Assembly (NCBI RefSeq): GCF_002019635.1
Contig: NZ_KV917373.1
Span: 1-46,257, forward strand
DNA from: Metabacillus halosaccharovorans
Lineage (GTDB): Bacteria > Bacillota > Bacilli > Bacillales > Bacillaceae
Reading direction: 5' to 3'
Length of the DNA stretch: 46,257 nt
Shown here: piece after piece, positions 1-8,265 of the stretch
Numbering within the stretch: position 1 is the first letter of the stretch
Layout of the letters: each line of letters begins with the position of its first letter
Position numbers and translations under genes: made by a program
Notes under the pieces: generated by a model
Database searches by the model: none
What the model was told of the DNA's origin: nothing
Seen by the model: the letters and a program-made list of their open reading frames with translations, nothing else

Positions 1-258
1 ACAGAATGTAAATTTTTATTACTTCAATATTGTTTTGAAGAACTGAAGGTACTACGTGTTCAATTTTCGATTAGTGGAGAAAATGTACGCTCTCAAAAAG
101 GAGTTGAACGAATAGGTGCAGTAAAAGAAGGAATATTTCGTAAACATAGAATTAAGGCAGATGGGACTATTCACGACAATATATTTTACAGTATTGTTGA
201 TACCGAATGGATTGATGTAAAGGGAAAATTGATTAACTTACTGGAGAAGAAATACTGA
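1..258 (+). CDS. GNAT N-acetyltransferase, C-terminal part (cut by window edge)
   Basis: An open frame runs from base 1 to TGA at 256-258. Its 85 residues match the end of RimJ/RimL-type GNAT acetyltransferases (Acetyltransf_3): the acetyl-CoA-fold stretch NVRSQKGVERIGAVKEG is followed by a DGT..D..YSIVDTEW ending typical of that family. These enzymes move an acetyl group from acetyl-CoA to an amine, often a protein N-terminus or a small molecule; the substrate here cannot be told. The start and N-terminal half lie outside the window. A hairpin terminator follows about 60 bases downstream. Confidence 0.8.
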   Translation, partial: TECKFLLLQYCFEELKVLRVQFSISGENVRSQKGVERIGAVKEGIFRKHRIKADGTIHDNIFYSIVDTEWIDVKGKLINLLEKKY

Positions 259-316
259 TTTAATTCACAACAATGGATTAATTTTTCTTTTAATAACATC
301 TTCTTCTTCAACAAAC

Positions 317-354
317 GAGCGCAATTCTCTAATAAGGATTAGCGCATTTTTTAT
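317..354 (+). terminator. Intrinsic terminator after the GNAT gene
   Basis: GCGC (319-322) pairs with GCGC (342-345), with further pairing of AAT to ATT inside, and a run of six T follows at 347-352. It belongs to the dispersed GAGCG...CGCTC repeat family. Confidence 0.7.
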
Positions 355-577
355 TTGACCCTGTTAAACAATAGTATTGATTTTTAGAAATTCCAAAATT
401 AAATTCAGAAGAACCATTCGATGGAAAACTAATGCATTAGAAATGTGCTTTTGCTTTTGGTTAGAAGGAACAAATTAGAACAAATAAGAGGAAAACAACT
501 CCAATTGATATTATAATTTCACTTAATTTGTTATAATGAAGTGTTTTTAACATTTATTGAGGGGGAACATTATTTTT

Positions 578-1027
578 ATGTCAATTGAAGTAGGCAGCAA
601 GGTACAAGGTAAAGTAACAGGAATCACTAATTTTGGAGCATTCGTAGAATTACCTGGAGGATCAACAGGTCTTGTGCATATTAGCGAGGTAGCAGATAGC
701 TATGTAAAAGATGTTAATGACCATCTTAAAGTAGGCGACCAAATTGAAGTAAAAGTGATTAGTGAGAAAGACGGAAAAACTGCCTTGTCCATCAAAAAAG
801 CTATAGATAGACCCGAAGGACAAACCTCTTCTTATTCACAACGCCCACCACGCCAAAGAAGCGTTGATAGCCGTTCCAAAGACTTTCATTCAAAAGGCAA
901 TTTCAAATCAAAGGAAAGTTTTGAAGATAAGATGTCTCGTTTTTTAAAGACTAGTGAAGAGAATTTGTCTACCCTTAATCGTAACACTGGAGCAAAACAA
1001 GGCGGTAGAGGCGGAAGACGCGGATAA
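578..1027 (+). CDS. yabR: S1-domain RNA-binding protein YabR
   Basis: A 149-residue protein with one S1 RNA-binding domain (about residues 3-75; GKVTGITNFGAFVELPGG, GLVHISEVAD, KVGDQIEVKV). A variable linker and a conserved basic tail follow (SFEDKMSRFLK... ending GGRGGRRG). Start and tail match B. subtilis YabR as I remember it, closer than the paralogue YugI. Start: ATG 578 sits 12 bases after GAGGGGG (559-565); the in-frame TTG at 557 overlaps that site and is unlikely. A TATAAT lies at 532-537 with no convincing -35. In Bacillus yabR normally lies between divIC and spoIIE; here its neighbours are unrelated, so it may be a second copy. Role: RNA or ribosome association, poorly defined. Confidence 0.85.
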   Translation: MSIEVGSKVQGKVTGITNFGAFVELPGGSTGLVHISEVADSYVKDVNDHLKVGDQIEVKVISEKDGKTALSIKKAIDRPEGQTSSYSQRPPRQRSVDSRSKDFHSKGNFKSKESFEDKMSRFLKTSEENLSTLNRNTGAKQGGRGGRRG

Positions 1028-1065
1028 CCTGCAGCATTTTTAAATAATTCATCATATAGATTAGA

Positions 1066-1097
1066 GGCAAGCCTGAATAAACTGGCTTGTCTTTTTT
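1066..1097 (+). terminator. Terminator after yabR
   Basis: GGCAAGCC (1066-1073) pairs with GGCTTGTC (1084-1091), followed by six T at 1092-1097. Confidence 0.8.
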
Positions 1098-1110
1098 GTT
1101 CAGCAATCTT

Positions 1111-1146
1111 AGCGCCTTTCTGGAACAAGGAAAGACGCTTATTTTG
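1111..1146 (+). terminator. Second hairpin, member of the dispersed terminator repeat
   Basis: Begins with the family lead-in CAGCAATCTT. AGCG (1111-1114) pairs with CGCT (1136-1139) and CTTTC (1116-1120) with GAAAG (1130-1134), followed by TATTTT. It lies directly behind the yabR terminator and so serves no gene of its own. Bases 1147-1384 hold nothing else I recognise. Confidence 0.55.
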
Positions 1147-1384
1147 CTTTAGTGCTATATTTTTGAAATTTGAATTCGAATAATTGAATAGTAGGTACAT
1201 CAGATTAGTCTATTTAATTAAACAGAGTACTTCAAAAGAGACTGGATATTTATGTTAATATATAGTTAGATAGAATTGGTTTAAATCCTTATTTTCCATA
1301 AATGAGGCTTCTATACATATTACAGCTAAATGTTTCTTAATCCGATCCTTATTTGTGAGGAATCTTAGTTAAAAAGGGTGAATT

Positions 1385-2263
1385 ATGTTGGAGAAGTTCA
1401 TGAAAAAAATAGGATTAATTTTACTGCAATTTACAATAGCTTGTGCTGGAATAATTTTAGTAGGGGCCCTACCTTCAATATTCCATCAAAAAGGACAATT
1501 GATTAACAATTTTTTTGATACGATTGGAGAGATTTTATTTGGATTAATTCACATTCAAGATTTGAAGATTGTGGTTAGAGGTGATGAATACATCATCTAT
1601 CCATATATTGTAGAGGCTATTGTTTATTCATTCAGTATTCTATTTATAGCTCTAATAATAGCCTATTTATTTTCAATTGTTTTATCTATTTTCACAATGC
1701 TTCTTCCTAAATTAATTAGAGAAAAGATTAAATTTTTTGTATTAGTTTTAGAATCATTCCCAGATTTATTAGTAATCATTTTATTACAATTATTTGTTAT
1801 CTACATTTATAAAAATACTGGTTTTTTATTAATGAAAGTTGTTACAGTGGGTGATGAAAGAGCCTTTTTACTCCCTATTATATCTTTAGCTATAATACCA
1901 ACCGTTCAATTGTATCGAATAAGTATCCTACTGTTTGAAGAAGAACTAATAAAAAATTATGTCCTGCTATCAAAGTCAAAAGGATTAAAGTGGTCCTTTA
2001 TATTATTTGTCCACGTTTTGAGAAATATAACGATTAGTTTGTTTTTTCACTCAAAGAAAACGATATGGTTTATGTTATCTGCACTAGTAGTTGTAGAGGT
2101 AATGAATGGAATTAAAGGAATAACCTTTTTTTTAACTCAAGTAATGGTACCAGAAGTTTTCACTATTATACTACTCGGCTTTTTTACTCCAATATTTTTC
2201 GTTTATCATCTTACCAAATGGATTATTGAACGCACTGTTAATAATGGAGGTTCTATTTCATGA
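1385..2263 (+). CDS. ABC transporter permease, DppB/OppB type
   Basis: A 292-residue integral membrane protein with about six hydrophobic segments and a BPD_transp_1 fold. The EAA loop that contacts the ATPase is visible near residues 192-216 (YVLLSKSKGLKWSFILF...HVLRN). The family imports peptides or nickel as the first of two permeases. ATG 1385 follows AAAGGGTG. It overlaps the next gene by four bases (ATGA), so the two are translationally coupled. Neither a substrate-binding protein nor an ATPase gene lies in this stretch, so the pair must borrow these from elsewhere or is a remnant. The substrate is unknown. Confidence 0.75.
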   Translation: MLEKFMKKIGLILLQFTIACAGIILVGALPSIFHQKGQLINNFFDTIGEILFGLIHIQDLKIVVRGDEYIIYPYIVEAIVYSFSILFIALIIAYLFSIVLSIFTMLLPKLIREKIKFFVLVLESFPDLLVIILLQLFVIYIYKNTGFLLMKVVTVGDERAFLLPIISLAIIPTVQLYRISILLFEEELIKNYVLLSKSKGLKWSFILFVHVLRNITISLFFHSKKTIWFMLSALVVVEVMNGIKGITFFLTQVMVPEVFTIILLGFFTPIFFVYHLTKWIIERTVNNGGSIS

Positions 2264-3273
2264 TAAAGGTACTTAAAAATCCACTATTTTTAATAGGATT
2301 TCTATTTATTATTGGACTCCTTATGACAAGTTTTATATATACTGCTATTGTAAACAGTGATGTAAGACAAATTCAATTATTATATGACAACAATGGAGAT
2401 TTGTTAGCATCTTCACCTATTTCTCCAAGATGGGGTATTCCTTTCGGTACGGACCTGATAGGTTACGATATGTTAAGCAAGGTTTTAATTGGCGCAAAAT
2501 ATACGTTACTAGCTGCGATAAGTATAGCTGCATTAAGGATACTAATCTCAATACCATTCGGATTAATTTTAGGGTCATATTTATCTAAATTTACTAAATA
2601 TTTAAATAGCATAATTGATATATTTCATTTTATACCACTTAGTCTTATTGCACTGTATTTATTGAGTCCCGTTCTATACTCAAGTTCTAATGGATTTGAG
2701 TACTCACTAACCGAACGTATTGTTATTGAGGTCATCGTTTTAACGGTACTAGCAGTTCCAGTTTTAGCTTTATTAATAGGAAACGAGACAAACGAATTAT
2801 TTAAAGAAGAATTTGTAATAAGTTCAAAAATAATGGGTGGTTCCAAATTACATATAATAAGAAAGCATATTTTCCCTTTACTAAAAGCAAGATTTTGGAT
2901 TCTTTTCGGTCAGCAAATTACGCAAACACTCTTAGTGATGGTGCATTTGGGTCTGTTCAATCTTTATTTTGGTGGCACAGTAATTACATATGGAGACTTT
3001 GCAGATCCTCCTAAATCTATGACTAATGAATGGTCTGGACTTATTGGAGGAACAAAAAACTACATAAGATCGGCTCCTTGGATTCCGTTGACACCAATCA
3101 TTTGTTTTGCACTAACCATTTTAGCTGTTACATTAATGATCGAAGGATACAATCGGGTAAGTACAGGTAAGTCTTTATATGTAATAAGAAAAAAAGATAA
3201 AAAGAATAATACAGAGAGTTCCAGAAATCGAGTAAACACATCTAAATTTAAATTTCAGCGTTATAATCAATAA
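2260..3273 (+). CDS. ABC transporter permease, DppC/OppC type
   Basis: A 337-residue membrane protein, second permease of the pair. One N-terminal membrane segment is followed by an extracytoplasmic stretch with the DppC signature FGTDLIGYDMLSKVLIGAKY (about residues 67-86). The BPD_transp_1 core comes next, with an EAA loop near 195-215 (SKIMGGSKLHIIRKHIFPLL). The last 30 residues are a charged Lys/Asn-rich tail. ATGA overlap with the upstream permease. A member of the dispersed terminator repeat follows about 95 bases downstream. Confidence 0.75.
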   Translation: MIKVLKNPLFLIGFLFIIGLLMTSFIYTAIVNSDVRQIQLLYDNNGDLLASSPISPRWGIPFGTDLIGYDMLSKVLIGAKYTLLAAISIAALRILISIPFGLILGSYLSKFTKYLNSIIDIFHFIPLSLIALYLLSPVLYSSSNGFEYSLTERIVIEVIVLTVLAVPVLALLIGNETNELFKEEFVISSKIMGGSKLHIIRKHIFPLLKARFWILFGQQITQTLLVMVHLGLFNLYFGGTVITYGDFADPPKSMTNEWSGLIGGTKNYIRSAPWIPLTPIICFALTILAVTLMIEGYNRVSTGKSLYVIRKKDKKNNTESSRNRVNTSKFKFQRYNQ

Positions 3274-3368
3274 AAATTAAATGAGTAAAGGATATAGACA
3301 TTGTGATACCTCTTGTATAGATAATTAAAGAGTCTATGGAAATAGTGAAAGATTGATCTTCAGCTATA

Positions 3369-3403
3369 GAGCGCTATTCTTGAATAAGGATGTCGCTCTT
3401 TTT
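3369..3403 (+). terminator. Terminator after the permease pair (dispersed repeat member)
   Basis: GAGCG (3369-3373) pairs with CGCTC (3394-3398), ATTCTT with AAGGAT inside around a GAAT loop, and five T follow. About 70 further bases (to about 3474) are nearly identical to those after the hairpin at 16190. Bases 3475-3750 contain only a low-complexity open frame that I do not believe codes. Confidence 0.8.
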
Positions 3404-3750
3404 CATTTATAGGGCCAGATTGTTGAACAACAACTTAAAGACTGTGAATAAATGTACTTAAACTATCTGGCAGTTTAATGGAATGAAATGATCGATAGTA
3501 GTTTCAATTTTACCTTTTTCTATTATTTTTCATGCAAAGGTTTGTTTCAACTGCTAAATAGTTGGTTTTCTAACAACAAAGAAAAATTGAGAAGAGCAGC
3601 GGACAGTATATTTTGTATTCAATCATTTTCGTGGGTTTCTTTATTCTACTCTGTCTCACAATTGCCACGTTTTCCATTCTGTTTCCGAGTCAATTTCACT
3701 GTCTTGAGAAAAAATTATAATGGCGGAAATAAGGGTAATCAATCAATATG

Positions 3751-3782
3751 GTTTTACAATGTAACATTCTTGTTTTACAATG
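3751..3782 (+). promoter_or_regulatory. Direct repeat upstream of the GNAT gene
   Basis: GTTTTACAATG occurs twice, at 3751-3761 and 3772-3782, exactly 21 bases (two helical turns) apart and about 40-70 bases upstream of the GNAT start at 3820. The spacing suits two regulator protomers on one face of the DNA. The regulator is unknown. Confidence 0.35.
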
Positions 3783-3819
3783 AAAATATATTCATTCATC
3801 CAAAAAAGGAGAATCATAT

Positions 3820-4434
3820 ATGGAGTCAGATGATTATAAGTTTACAATAGTAAATGCTAATAATACGAATTTAGATGTAAGGAAACAAATGGCTGAAATT
3901 TTTGCTGAAGGCTTCACACAATGGCTTGGCTATTTTTCCAATGATAAAAACATTATTGCAAATGCCTTTGCTCATATGTTTGTTTTAGAACAATTTTATG
4001 TGGCTATAGCAAATGACGAAATTGCTGGAGTTACGGCATGTACTGATGGAAAAACTTTTTCTGTAAGATTAAATACAAAAGAGTTAAGAAAGCACTTAGG
4101 TTTCTTCAAGGGAAGCATTGCAGGGATTTTTTTAAAGAAGGAATTTGAAGCTCCATATGAAAATTTCCCTCCAAATACTGGATCAATTGAGTTTGTTGGA
4201 ACAGCTCCGAAATTCCGTGGTCAGGGTGTAGCATCTCAAATCATCCAACATATCATTGAAAACACACCGTACAATGATTATGTCATTGACGAGGTAGCAG
4301 ATACGAATATTCCAGCAATGCGATTGTATGAAAAATTGGGTTTTGAAGAATACAAAAGAAAGCCTATTCCTGAAAAGATAGCCAAGAAAAATGGAATCAA
4401 CAATCTTTTGTCTTTAAAATATGTGAAAAAATAA
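3820..4434 (+). CDS. GNAT family N-acetyltransferase
   Basis: A 204-residue protein with the GNAT acetyl-CoA site in its second half: VGTAPKFRGQGVASQIIQHI (motif A, R/Q-x-x-G-x-G/A, about residues 127-146) and later NIPAMRLYEKLGFEEYKRKP (motif B). The N-terminal 120 residues are the substrate side and give no specificity clue. ATG 3820 follows AAAAAAGGAGAA. The TetR gene starts 49 bases downstream on the same strand, so the two probably share a transcript and the regulator may control this operon. Confidence 0.8.
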   Translation: MESDDYKFTIVNANNTNLDVRKQMAEIFAEGFTQWLGYFSNDKNIIANAFAHMFVLEQFYVAIANDEIAGVTACTDGKTFSVRLNTKELRKHLGFFKGSIAGIFLKKEFEAPYENFPPNTGSIEFVGTAPKFRGQGVASQIIQHIIENTPYNDYVIDEVADTNIPAMRLYEKLGFEEYKRKPIPEKIAKKNGINNLLSLKYVKK

Positions 4435-4483
4435 AGATGCTTATTTACAAGGTAATAGAAAGGACGAAAAGGAGAGAGAAAGA

Positions 4484-5095
4484 TTGCCTAGAACAGAAGA
4501 ACAATATGAGGCAATGAGAATTGCAACAAGAAATAAAATTCATTCGGCAGCAATAAAGCTATTTGCTAAGAAAGGGTTTTCTGCTACAAGTGTGAAAGAT
4601 ATTGCCGAAGGGGCGGGAATCAGCATTGGGCTAATGTATCGTCATTATAAAAAGAAGGAAGACTTATTTAATGAGTTAGTTACCTATGCTGTAGAGGGGT
4701 TAGATAGGATTGTGAAAAGGTTTCAAAGTGATGCTTCACCAGTTGAGTTAATTAAACAATTTACACTGGAAATAATAAATGATTTTAATAAAGATGACGA
4801 ATATGCGCACTTTCACATGCTTATGACTCAATCCTCAATTATTGAAGACCCTTCTCCTCAAATAAAACATCTTAAGAAGCAGAGTGAAGCCATGTTACAT
4901 CAAACTACCCGGTTAATCGAAAAGGGTCAGAGAATGGGTCAATTTAAACAGGGAAATCCTATGGAGATGGCTTTTTTCTATTTTGCATTCATTCAAGGGT
5001 TAACGATGATGAAAATTACAATGAATGAAAAGTTCATAACTCCAAGTCTGGAAATCATAACATCTATTTTGATAGAGGATTGTATCTCTCCGTAA
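4484..5095 (+). CDS. TetR family transcriptional regulator
   Basis: A 203-residue one-domain repressor: helix-turn-helix at about residues 16-60 (AIKLFAKKGFSATSVKDIAEGAGISIGLMYRHYKKKEDLF, the TetR_N pattern), then a helical ligand-binding region. Start: TTG 4484, five bases after GGAGAGAG; no better start lies upstream. It probably regulates itself and the preceding acetyltransferase; I see no clear palindrome nearby. The ligand is unknown. Confidence 0.85.
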   Translation: MPRTEEQYEAMRIATRNKIHSAAIKLFAKKGFSATSVKDIAEGAGISIGLMYRHYKKKEDLFNELVTYAVEGLDRIVKRFQSDASPVELIKQFTLEIINDFNKDDEYAHFHMLMTQSSIIEDPSPQIKHLKKQSEAMLHQTTRLIEKGQRMGQFKQGNPMEMAFFYFAFIQGLTMMKITMNEKFITPSLEIITSILIEDCISP

Positions 5096-5410
5096 CTTTT
5101 TTGGTTTCGACGAAACTTGTTCTTCCCTTTTGAAACTAAGTTGGTTTCTGGATCGGAAAAGGCCGAAAAGATAAATGGGAGAATCATGTATAGATTGTGA
5201 AACATTTTAATTAAAATATAGGGTGATTTAGTTCAATAGTGATCTTCCACAAAAAAGTTCAACCAGTAAAAATTGGTTAAATTTATATTACAATCAAGCG
5301 CAAGAGTTGAATAATAAGAAGTTCATCTTATGTAGAAAAAATTAAAAATCACAGTGGTTATTGCATTTCAAAAAGTAATGAAAATGTATATAACAGTTAT
5401 ATTAGCCCAT
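5096..5410. other. Intergenic, fragments of dispersed repeats
   Basis: No gene seen. It holds a copy of a short recurrent motif (TTCAATAGTGATCTTCCAC at 5233-5251, also found near 14960 and 20100) and a degenerate CAATCAAGCGC lead-in at 5292-5302 without a hairpin. Confidence 0.4.
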
Positions 5411-5440
5411 AAAAACGCTTGGATTTTTCCAAGCGTTTTT
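5411..5440 (-). terminator. Near-perfect palindromic terminator
   Basis: AAAAACGCTTGGA (5411-5423) pairs with TCCAAGCGTTTTT (5428-5440). It lies 22 bases after the stop of the minus-strand lipoprotein gene, with T runs in both directions, so it could also stop plus-strand transcription. Confidence 0.85.
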
Positions 5441-5462
5441 CATCGATTAACTTCTATTCTTA

Positions 5463-5921
5463 TTATTCCTGAGTAATATCTACAATAATTTCATCAAAAT
5501 ATTCTCCATCAATATAAACCTGTAACTTCCATAATCCTGATGACGGAAATAACACCGTTGAAATAGTGTGTCCGTTTATTACTTCATCACCATCATTACG
5601 AGGAGCTAATTTTTCTACCCCAGATTTTATAGGATTAATAGCTTCTTTTGCACCTTGTTTAAATGCTCTTACTTCCCATTTTTTATCAGAGATTTCTTCG
5701 GTTCCCCAAAAATGCCACATCCATTTTTGTCCATTTTCTGTAACAGTTTTAGAACCAATAATTCCAATACTACCTTCATTTCCAAACATTTCGCCATACT
5801 CATTAGTAAATGTCTGACTATTATCTTCCCATTTTTCTCCTTTAATTGTTTCTTCTGATTTACAAGCAGCTAAAACAAAAATAATACTAAACACAATCAA
5901 CATCAAGAGTTTTTTTCTCAA
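5463..5921 (-). CDS. YhfM-like lipoprotein (DUF4871 type)
   Basis: A 152-residue lipoprotein. The signal peptide MRKKLLMLIVFSIIFVLAAC has a lipobox ending at Cys20. The mature part (KWMWHFWGTEEISDKKWEVRA, then GLWKLQVYIDGEYFDEIIVDI near the end) resembles the small extracytoplasmic beta-rich YhfM/DUF4871 proteins of Bacillus, whose function is unknown. Start: TTG 5921 preceded by AAGGGGG with 7-base spacing. Single-gene unit with its own terminator. Confidence 0.7.
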   Translation of the reverse strand: MRKKLLMLIVFSIIFVLAACKSEETIKGEKWEDNSQTFTNEYGEMFGNEGSIGIIGSKTVTENGQKWMWHFWGTEEISDKKWEVRAFKQGAKEAINPIKSGVEKLAPRNDGDEVINGHTISTVLFPSSGLWKLQVYIDGEYFDEIIVDITQE

Positions 5922-6257
5922 AGAACTGCCCCCTTCATTTTGGTAAATCCTTTTTAGTCATGTACAATTTATAAACATATTCTAGCATGAAATTTCCATT
6001 TATTCTCAAAAAATAAGTTCATTTAATATTAAGTGAACTATCCTAGATATTTAATATCTTTCAAATCAAACACTGTAGTGTAATTCCTAATATTTGAGCA
6101 GGAGTAAGTTCCTTACCATCGATGATTTATAGGTGTCGCATTGATATAAAAAGGACAAACTTATTTGGATAGTTCTTCAAAAAATTATGTGAATCAAAAA
6201 CTACATTTAAGATGTACTATTGATACAGTTAGTTGACTGTACTATTCAACAATAGAG
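5922..6257. other. Intergenic, no intact gene
   Basis: Between divergent genes. On the minus strand around 6060-6150 a conceptual translation in two frames gives a short coding-like stretch (IIDGKELTPAQILGITL), possibly a gene remnant, too short to name. Confidence 0.3.
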
Positions 6258-6288
6258 CGCTTATCTTTAATAAAGGTAAGTGTTTTTT
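6258..6288 (+). terminator. Hairpin with T run, no gene upstream on this strand
   Basis: CGCTTATCTTT (6258-6268) pairs with AAAGGTAAGTG (6272-6282), 11 pairs including G-T, then six T. Preceded by the family lead-in TTCAACAATAGAG. The nearest upstream gene is on the opposite strand, so this is an orphan member of the terminator repeat family. Confidence 0.7.
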
Positions 6289-6370
6289 CCACCTTTTCAG
6301 AGGATTTGGATAAATAAATAGCGAATATCATCAATTCATCCTTAAATTTAGAAGAAAAAAGGAGATTTTA

Positions 6371-6727
6371 ATGGAGATTTACTCATTTAGAAAAGATGTT
6401 GGGAAGAAAATTAACCAATTTAGTTCTGATTTTATTATGTCACGTGTAATTAACACTCACAAGCCAGCTCATGTTGGTTGTATGTATTTAGAAACGAATG
6501 GTGTTATAGGTTTTCATCAAGCTGTACTTCCTCAACTTTTAATTATTATTAACGGCAAGGGGTATGTTAGAAATGAAAATGAAGATTATTTTGAAGTTCA
6601 AGAAGGAGACGCCGTGTTTTGGACAAAAGGAGAATGGCATGAAACTAAGACGGAGACAGGATTAACTGCGATTGTCATTGAAAGTGAAGAGTTAGTTCCA
6701 GCATCTTTCATGACATTAATCAAATAG
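6371..6727 (+). CDS. Cupin domain protein
   Basis: A 118-residue single-domain cupin_2 protein. The first cupin motif is degenerate (IGFHQAVLPQLLIIINGKGYV) and the second is EVQEGDAVFWTKGEWHETKT, with a possible metal ligand His near residue 95. Small cupins are sugar, metal or ligand binders or isomerases; none can be singled out. ATG 6371 follows AAAAAGGAG. Downstream, about 6750-6843, an apparent decayed reading frame separates it from the S51 peptidase gene. Confidence 0.7.
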   Translation: MEIYSFRKDVGKKINQFSSDFIMSRVINTHKPAHVGCMYLETNGVIGFHQAVLPQLLIIINGKGYVRNENEDYFEVQEGDAVFWTKGEWHETKTETGLTAIVIESEELVPASFMTLIK

Positions 6728-6858
6728 AAAAAAAGGTAAAAAAAATAAAGGATGCTGAATTTAGCTATACCAGAATTCATTTAGAAACCTTTGAAGAATA
6801 ACAAAGTATTAGATCAGCTAAATAAAGCAGTTATAAAAGAATGAATAGGGGATTTGTA

Positions 6859-7566
6859 GTGGGTACTATCGTAGCAATTGGTGGTGGCGAAATAAGTGAA
6901 TTTACAACTCTTATTATCGATAAAGAAATTGTTGATATGGCTAATAAGGAAAATCCAAAGCTTTTATTTATTCCAACCGCCAGTAATGATGAAACAAGTT
7001 ACTGGGATAGTTTTAATAATTCATATAGAAAAAAACTTAACTGTGACACCGATGTACTATGGTTAATAAAGGAACAACCCTCCTTCAATGAAATAAAAAG
7101 CAAAATAATGAGTGCAGATATTATTTATGTTGGTGGTGGAGATACTCAACGTCTAATGAATGTTTGGGAGAAGTACAATTTACACATTGTATTTACCGAA
7201 GCGTTTCATAAAGGCACAATCTTAGCAGGAATAAGTGCAGGTGCAAGTTGTTGGTTTAATAGTGGAGTCCGTTTTAATAAATATGATGCTTTTAATAGAC
7301 CAATTTTCTCTAAGATTGATGGAATAGGGTTGATCAATGCACTCTTTTGTCCTCACTTTAATCAACAGGAAAGATCTATACAATACAAAAAAATGATGTC
7401 GTTAAGTCAGTTTATAGGTTACGGTATTGAAGATAATTGTGCTTTAATATTCCAAGATTCGAAGTTGAAAATTATTAAATCAAACAATAATTCTAGAGGA
7501 TATAAGCTATCTGTTAACGATGGACAATTAACGATAAGAGAACTTTGTAAAGGTACTCCTGCTTAA
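6859..7566 (+). CDS. Peptidase S51 family protein (YgaJ/peptidase E-like)
   Basis: A 235-residue cytoplasmic serine peptidase-like protein. It opens with TIVAIGGGEI, has ADIIYVGGGDTQRLM near residues 92-106 and the nucleophile elbow GISAGAS around 126, the S51 catalytic Ser pattern. Family members cleave Asp-X dipeptides (PepE) or are cyanophycinase/YgaJ-like; length and motifs fit YgaJ. Start: GTG 6859 lies behind AGGGGAT (6847-6853), while the in-frame ATG 6841 has no ribosome site. It lies downstream of the cupin gene and may be co-transcribed. Confidence 0.75.
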   Translation: MGTIVAIGGGEISEFTTLIIDKEIVDMANKENPKLLFIPTASNDETSYWDSFNNSYRKKLNCDTDVLWLIKEQPSFNEIKSKIMSADIIYVGGGDTQRLMNVWEKYNLHIVFTEAFHKGTILAGISAGASCWFNSGVRFNKYDAFNRPIFSKIDGIGLINALFCPHFNQQERSIQYKKMMSLSQFIGYGIEDNCALIFQDSKLKIIKSNNNSRGYKLSVNDGQLTIRELCKGTPA

Positions 7567-7595
7567 CATCGAGTCATTTGGATCTTCAACAATCA

Positions 7596-7628
7596 AGCGC
7601 TTATCTTGAACAAGGATAGCGATTATTT
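7596..7628 (+). terminator. Imperfect terminator (dispersed repeat member)
   Basis: CGCT (7598-7601) pairs with AGCG (7618-7621) and ATCTTG with CAAGGAT inside. The following T-rich stretch is interrupted. Lead-in CTTCAACAATCAAG. It sits 30 bases behind the peptidase stop. Confidence 0.5.
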
Positions 7629-7724
7629 CGTTTAAAGCCTAGATTGATAAAGATTAAAAGTAACTGAACATTTAATTTAGGATAATACATGGTGATAAAT
7701 ATTTTAGAAGTTCGAGGTGATATT

Positions 7725-7985
7725 TTGAAATTTACCTGCCTTTGTTGTGGATATATAACATTAAATGAAGAACCCCCAGACACCTACCAAATTTGTAGAA
7801 TCTGTTTTTGGGAAGATGATGGTTACCAATATAAATTCCCAAATGAAACTGGTGCTAATTATGTTTCCTTTAGAGAAGCACAACAAAATTTTTTGAATTT
7901 TGGTGCTTGCGATTTGGGTAGTATAAAGTCTGTAAGGAAGCCAAATAAGTCTGATATAAAAGACCCTAATTGGAAACCGTTATAA
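7725..7985 (+). CDS. CPCC-type cysteine-rich small protein
   Basis: An 86-residue protein with two Cys pairs: CLCCGYITL at the N-terminus and ICRICFWEDDGYQ about 20 residues later, then NYVSFREAQQNFLNFGACD. This is the Pfam CPCC pattern, a putative zinc-ribbon of unknown function often found near toxin-immunity or phage genes. Start: TTG 7725 close behind GAGGTGA (7714-7720); the in-frame ATG at 7689 has no site and adds 12 atypical residues. Confidence 0.8.
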   Translation: MKFTCLCCGYITLNEEPPDTYQICRICFWEDDGYQYKFPNETGANYVSFREAQQNFLNFGACDLGSIKSVRKPNKSDIKDPNWKPL

Positions 7986-8016
7986 ATAAGATTTAATAGT
8001 ATAAGTTGAGTTTATA

Positions 8017-8174
8017 TTCAGCAATCGAGCGCTAGTGTTGAAGATCTAATTTCACGTTTTATCTAACTAAACTAAGTTAAATGCCTTTCCAGTTGGATAT
8101 AATAATGAACAGTTTTGAAGAGAGGGAGGAAACTCCCTATTATTCTTAAAGCCTTAACTTCGTGTAAAATATCT
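8017..8174 (+). repeat. 158-base interspersed element, copy 1
   Basis: Nearly the same sequence occurs at 22873-23029 (157 bases, about 85% identical by eye). It starts with the terminator-family lead-in TTCAGCAATCGAGCGC but then differs. It has a TATAAT at 8098-8103 and a hairpin GGGAG-GAAA-CTCCC (8124-8137) followed by TATTATTCTT. It could encode a short RNA of about 40 nt or be a small non-autonomous mobile element. Not near any similar gene in either place. Confidence 0.6.
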
Positions 8175-8265
8175 ATTAACACAACTAAATTAGAATAGTT
8201 AAAACGTCTTAAATCCTTGATAGTAATGGAATTGAGGCATTTATATATTTGATTATGAACAAACG

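Noticed and set aside
3488-3850. 120-codon plus-strand open frame
   Set aside because: Aromatic- and Cys-rich low-complexity translation, no ribosome site, overlaps the true GNAT start.
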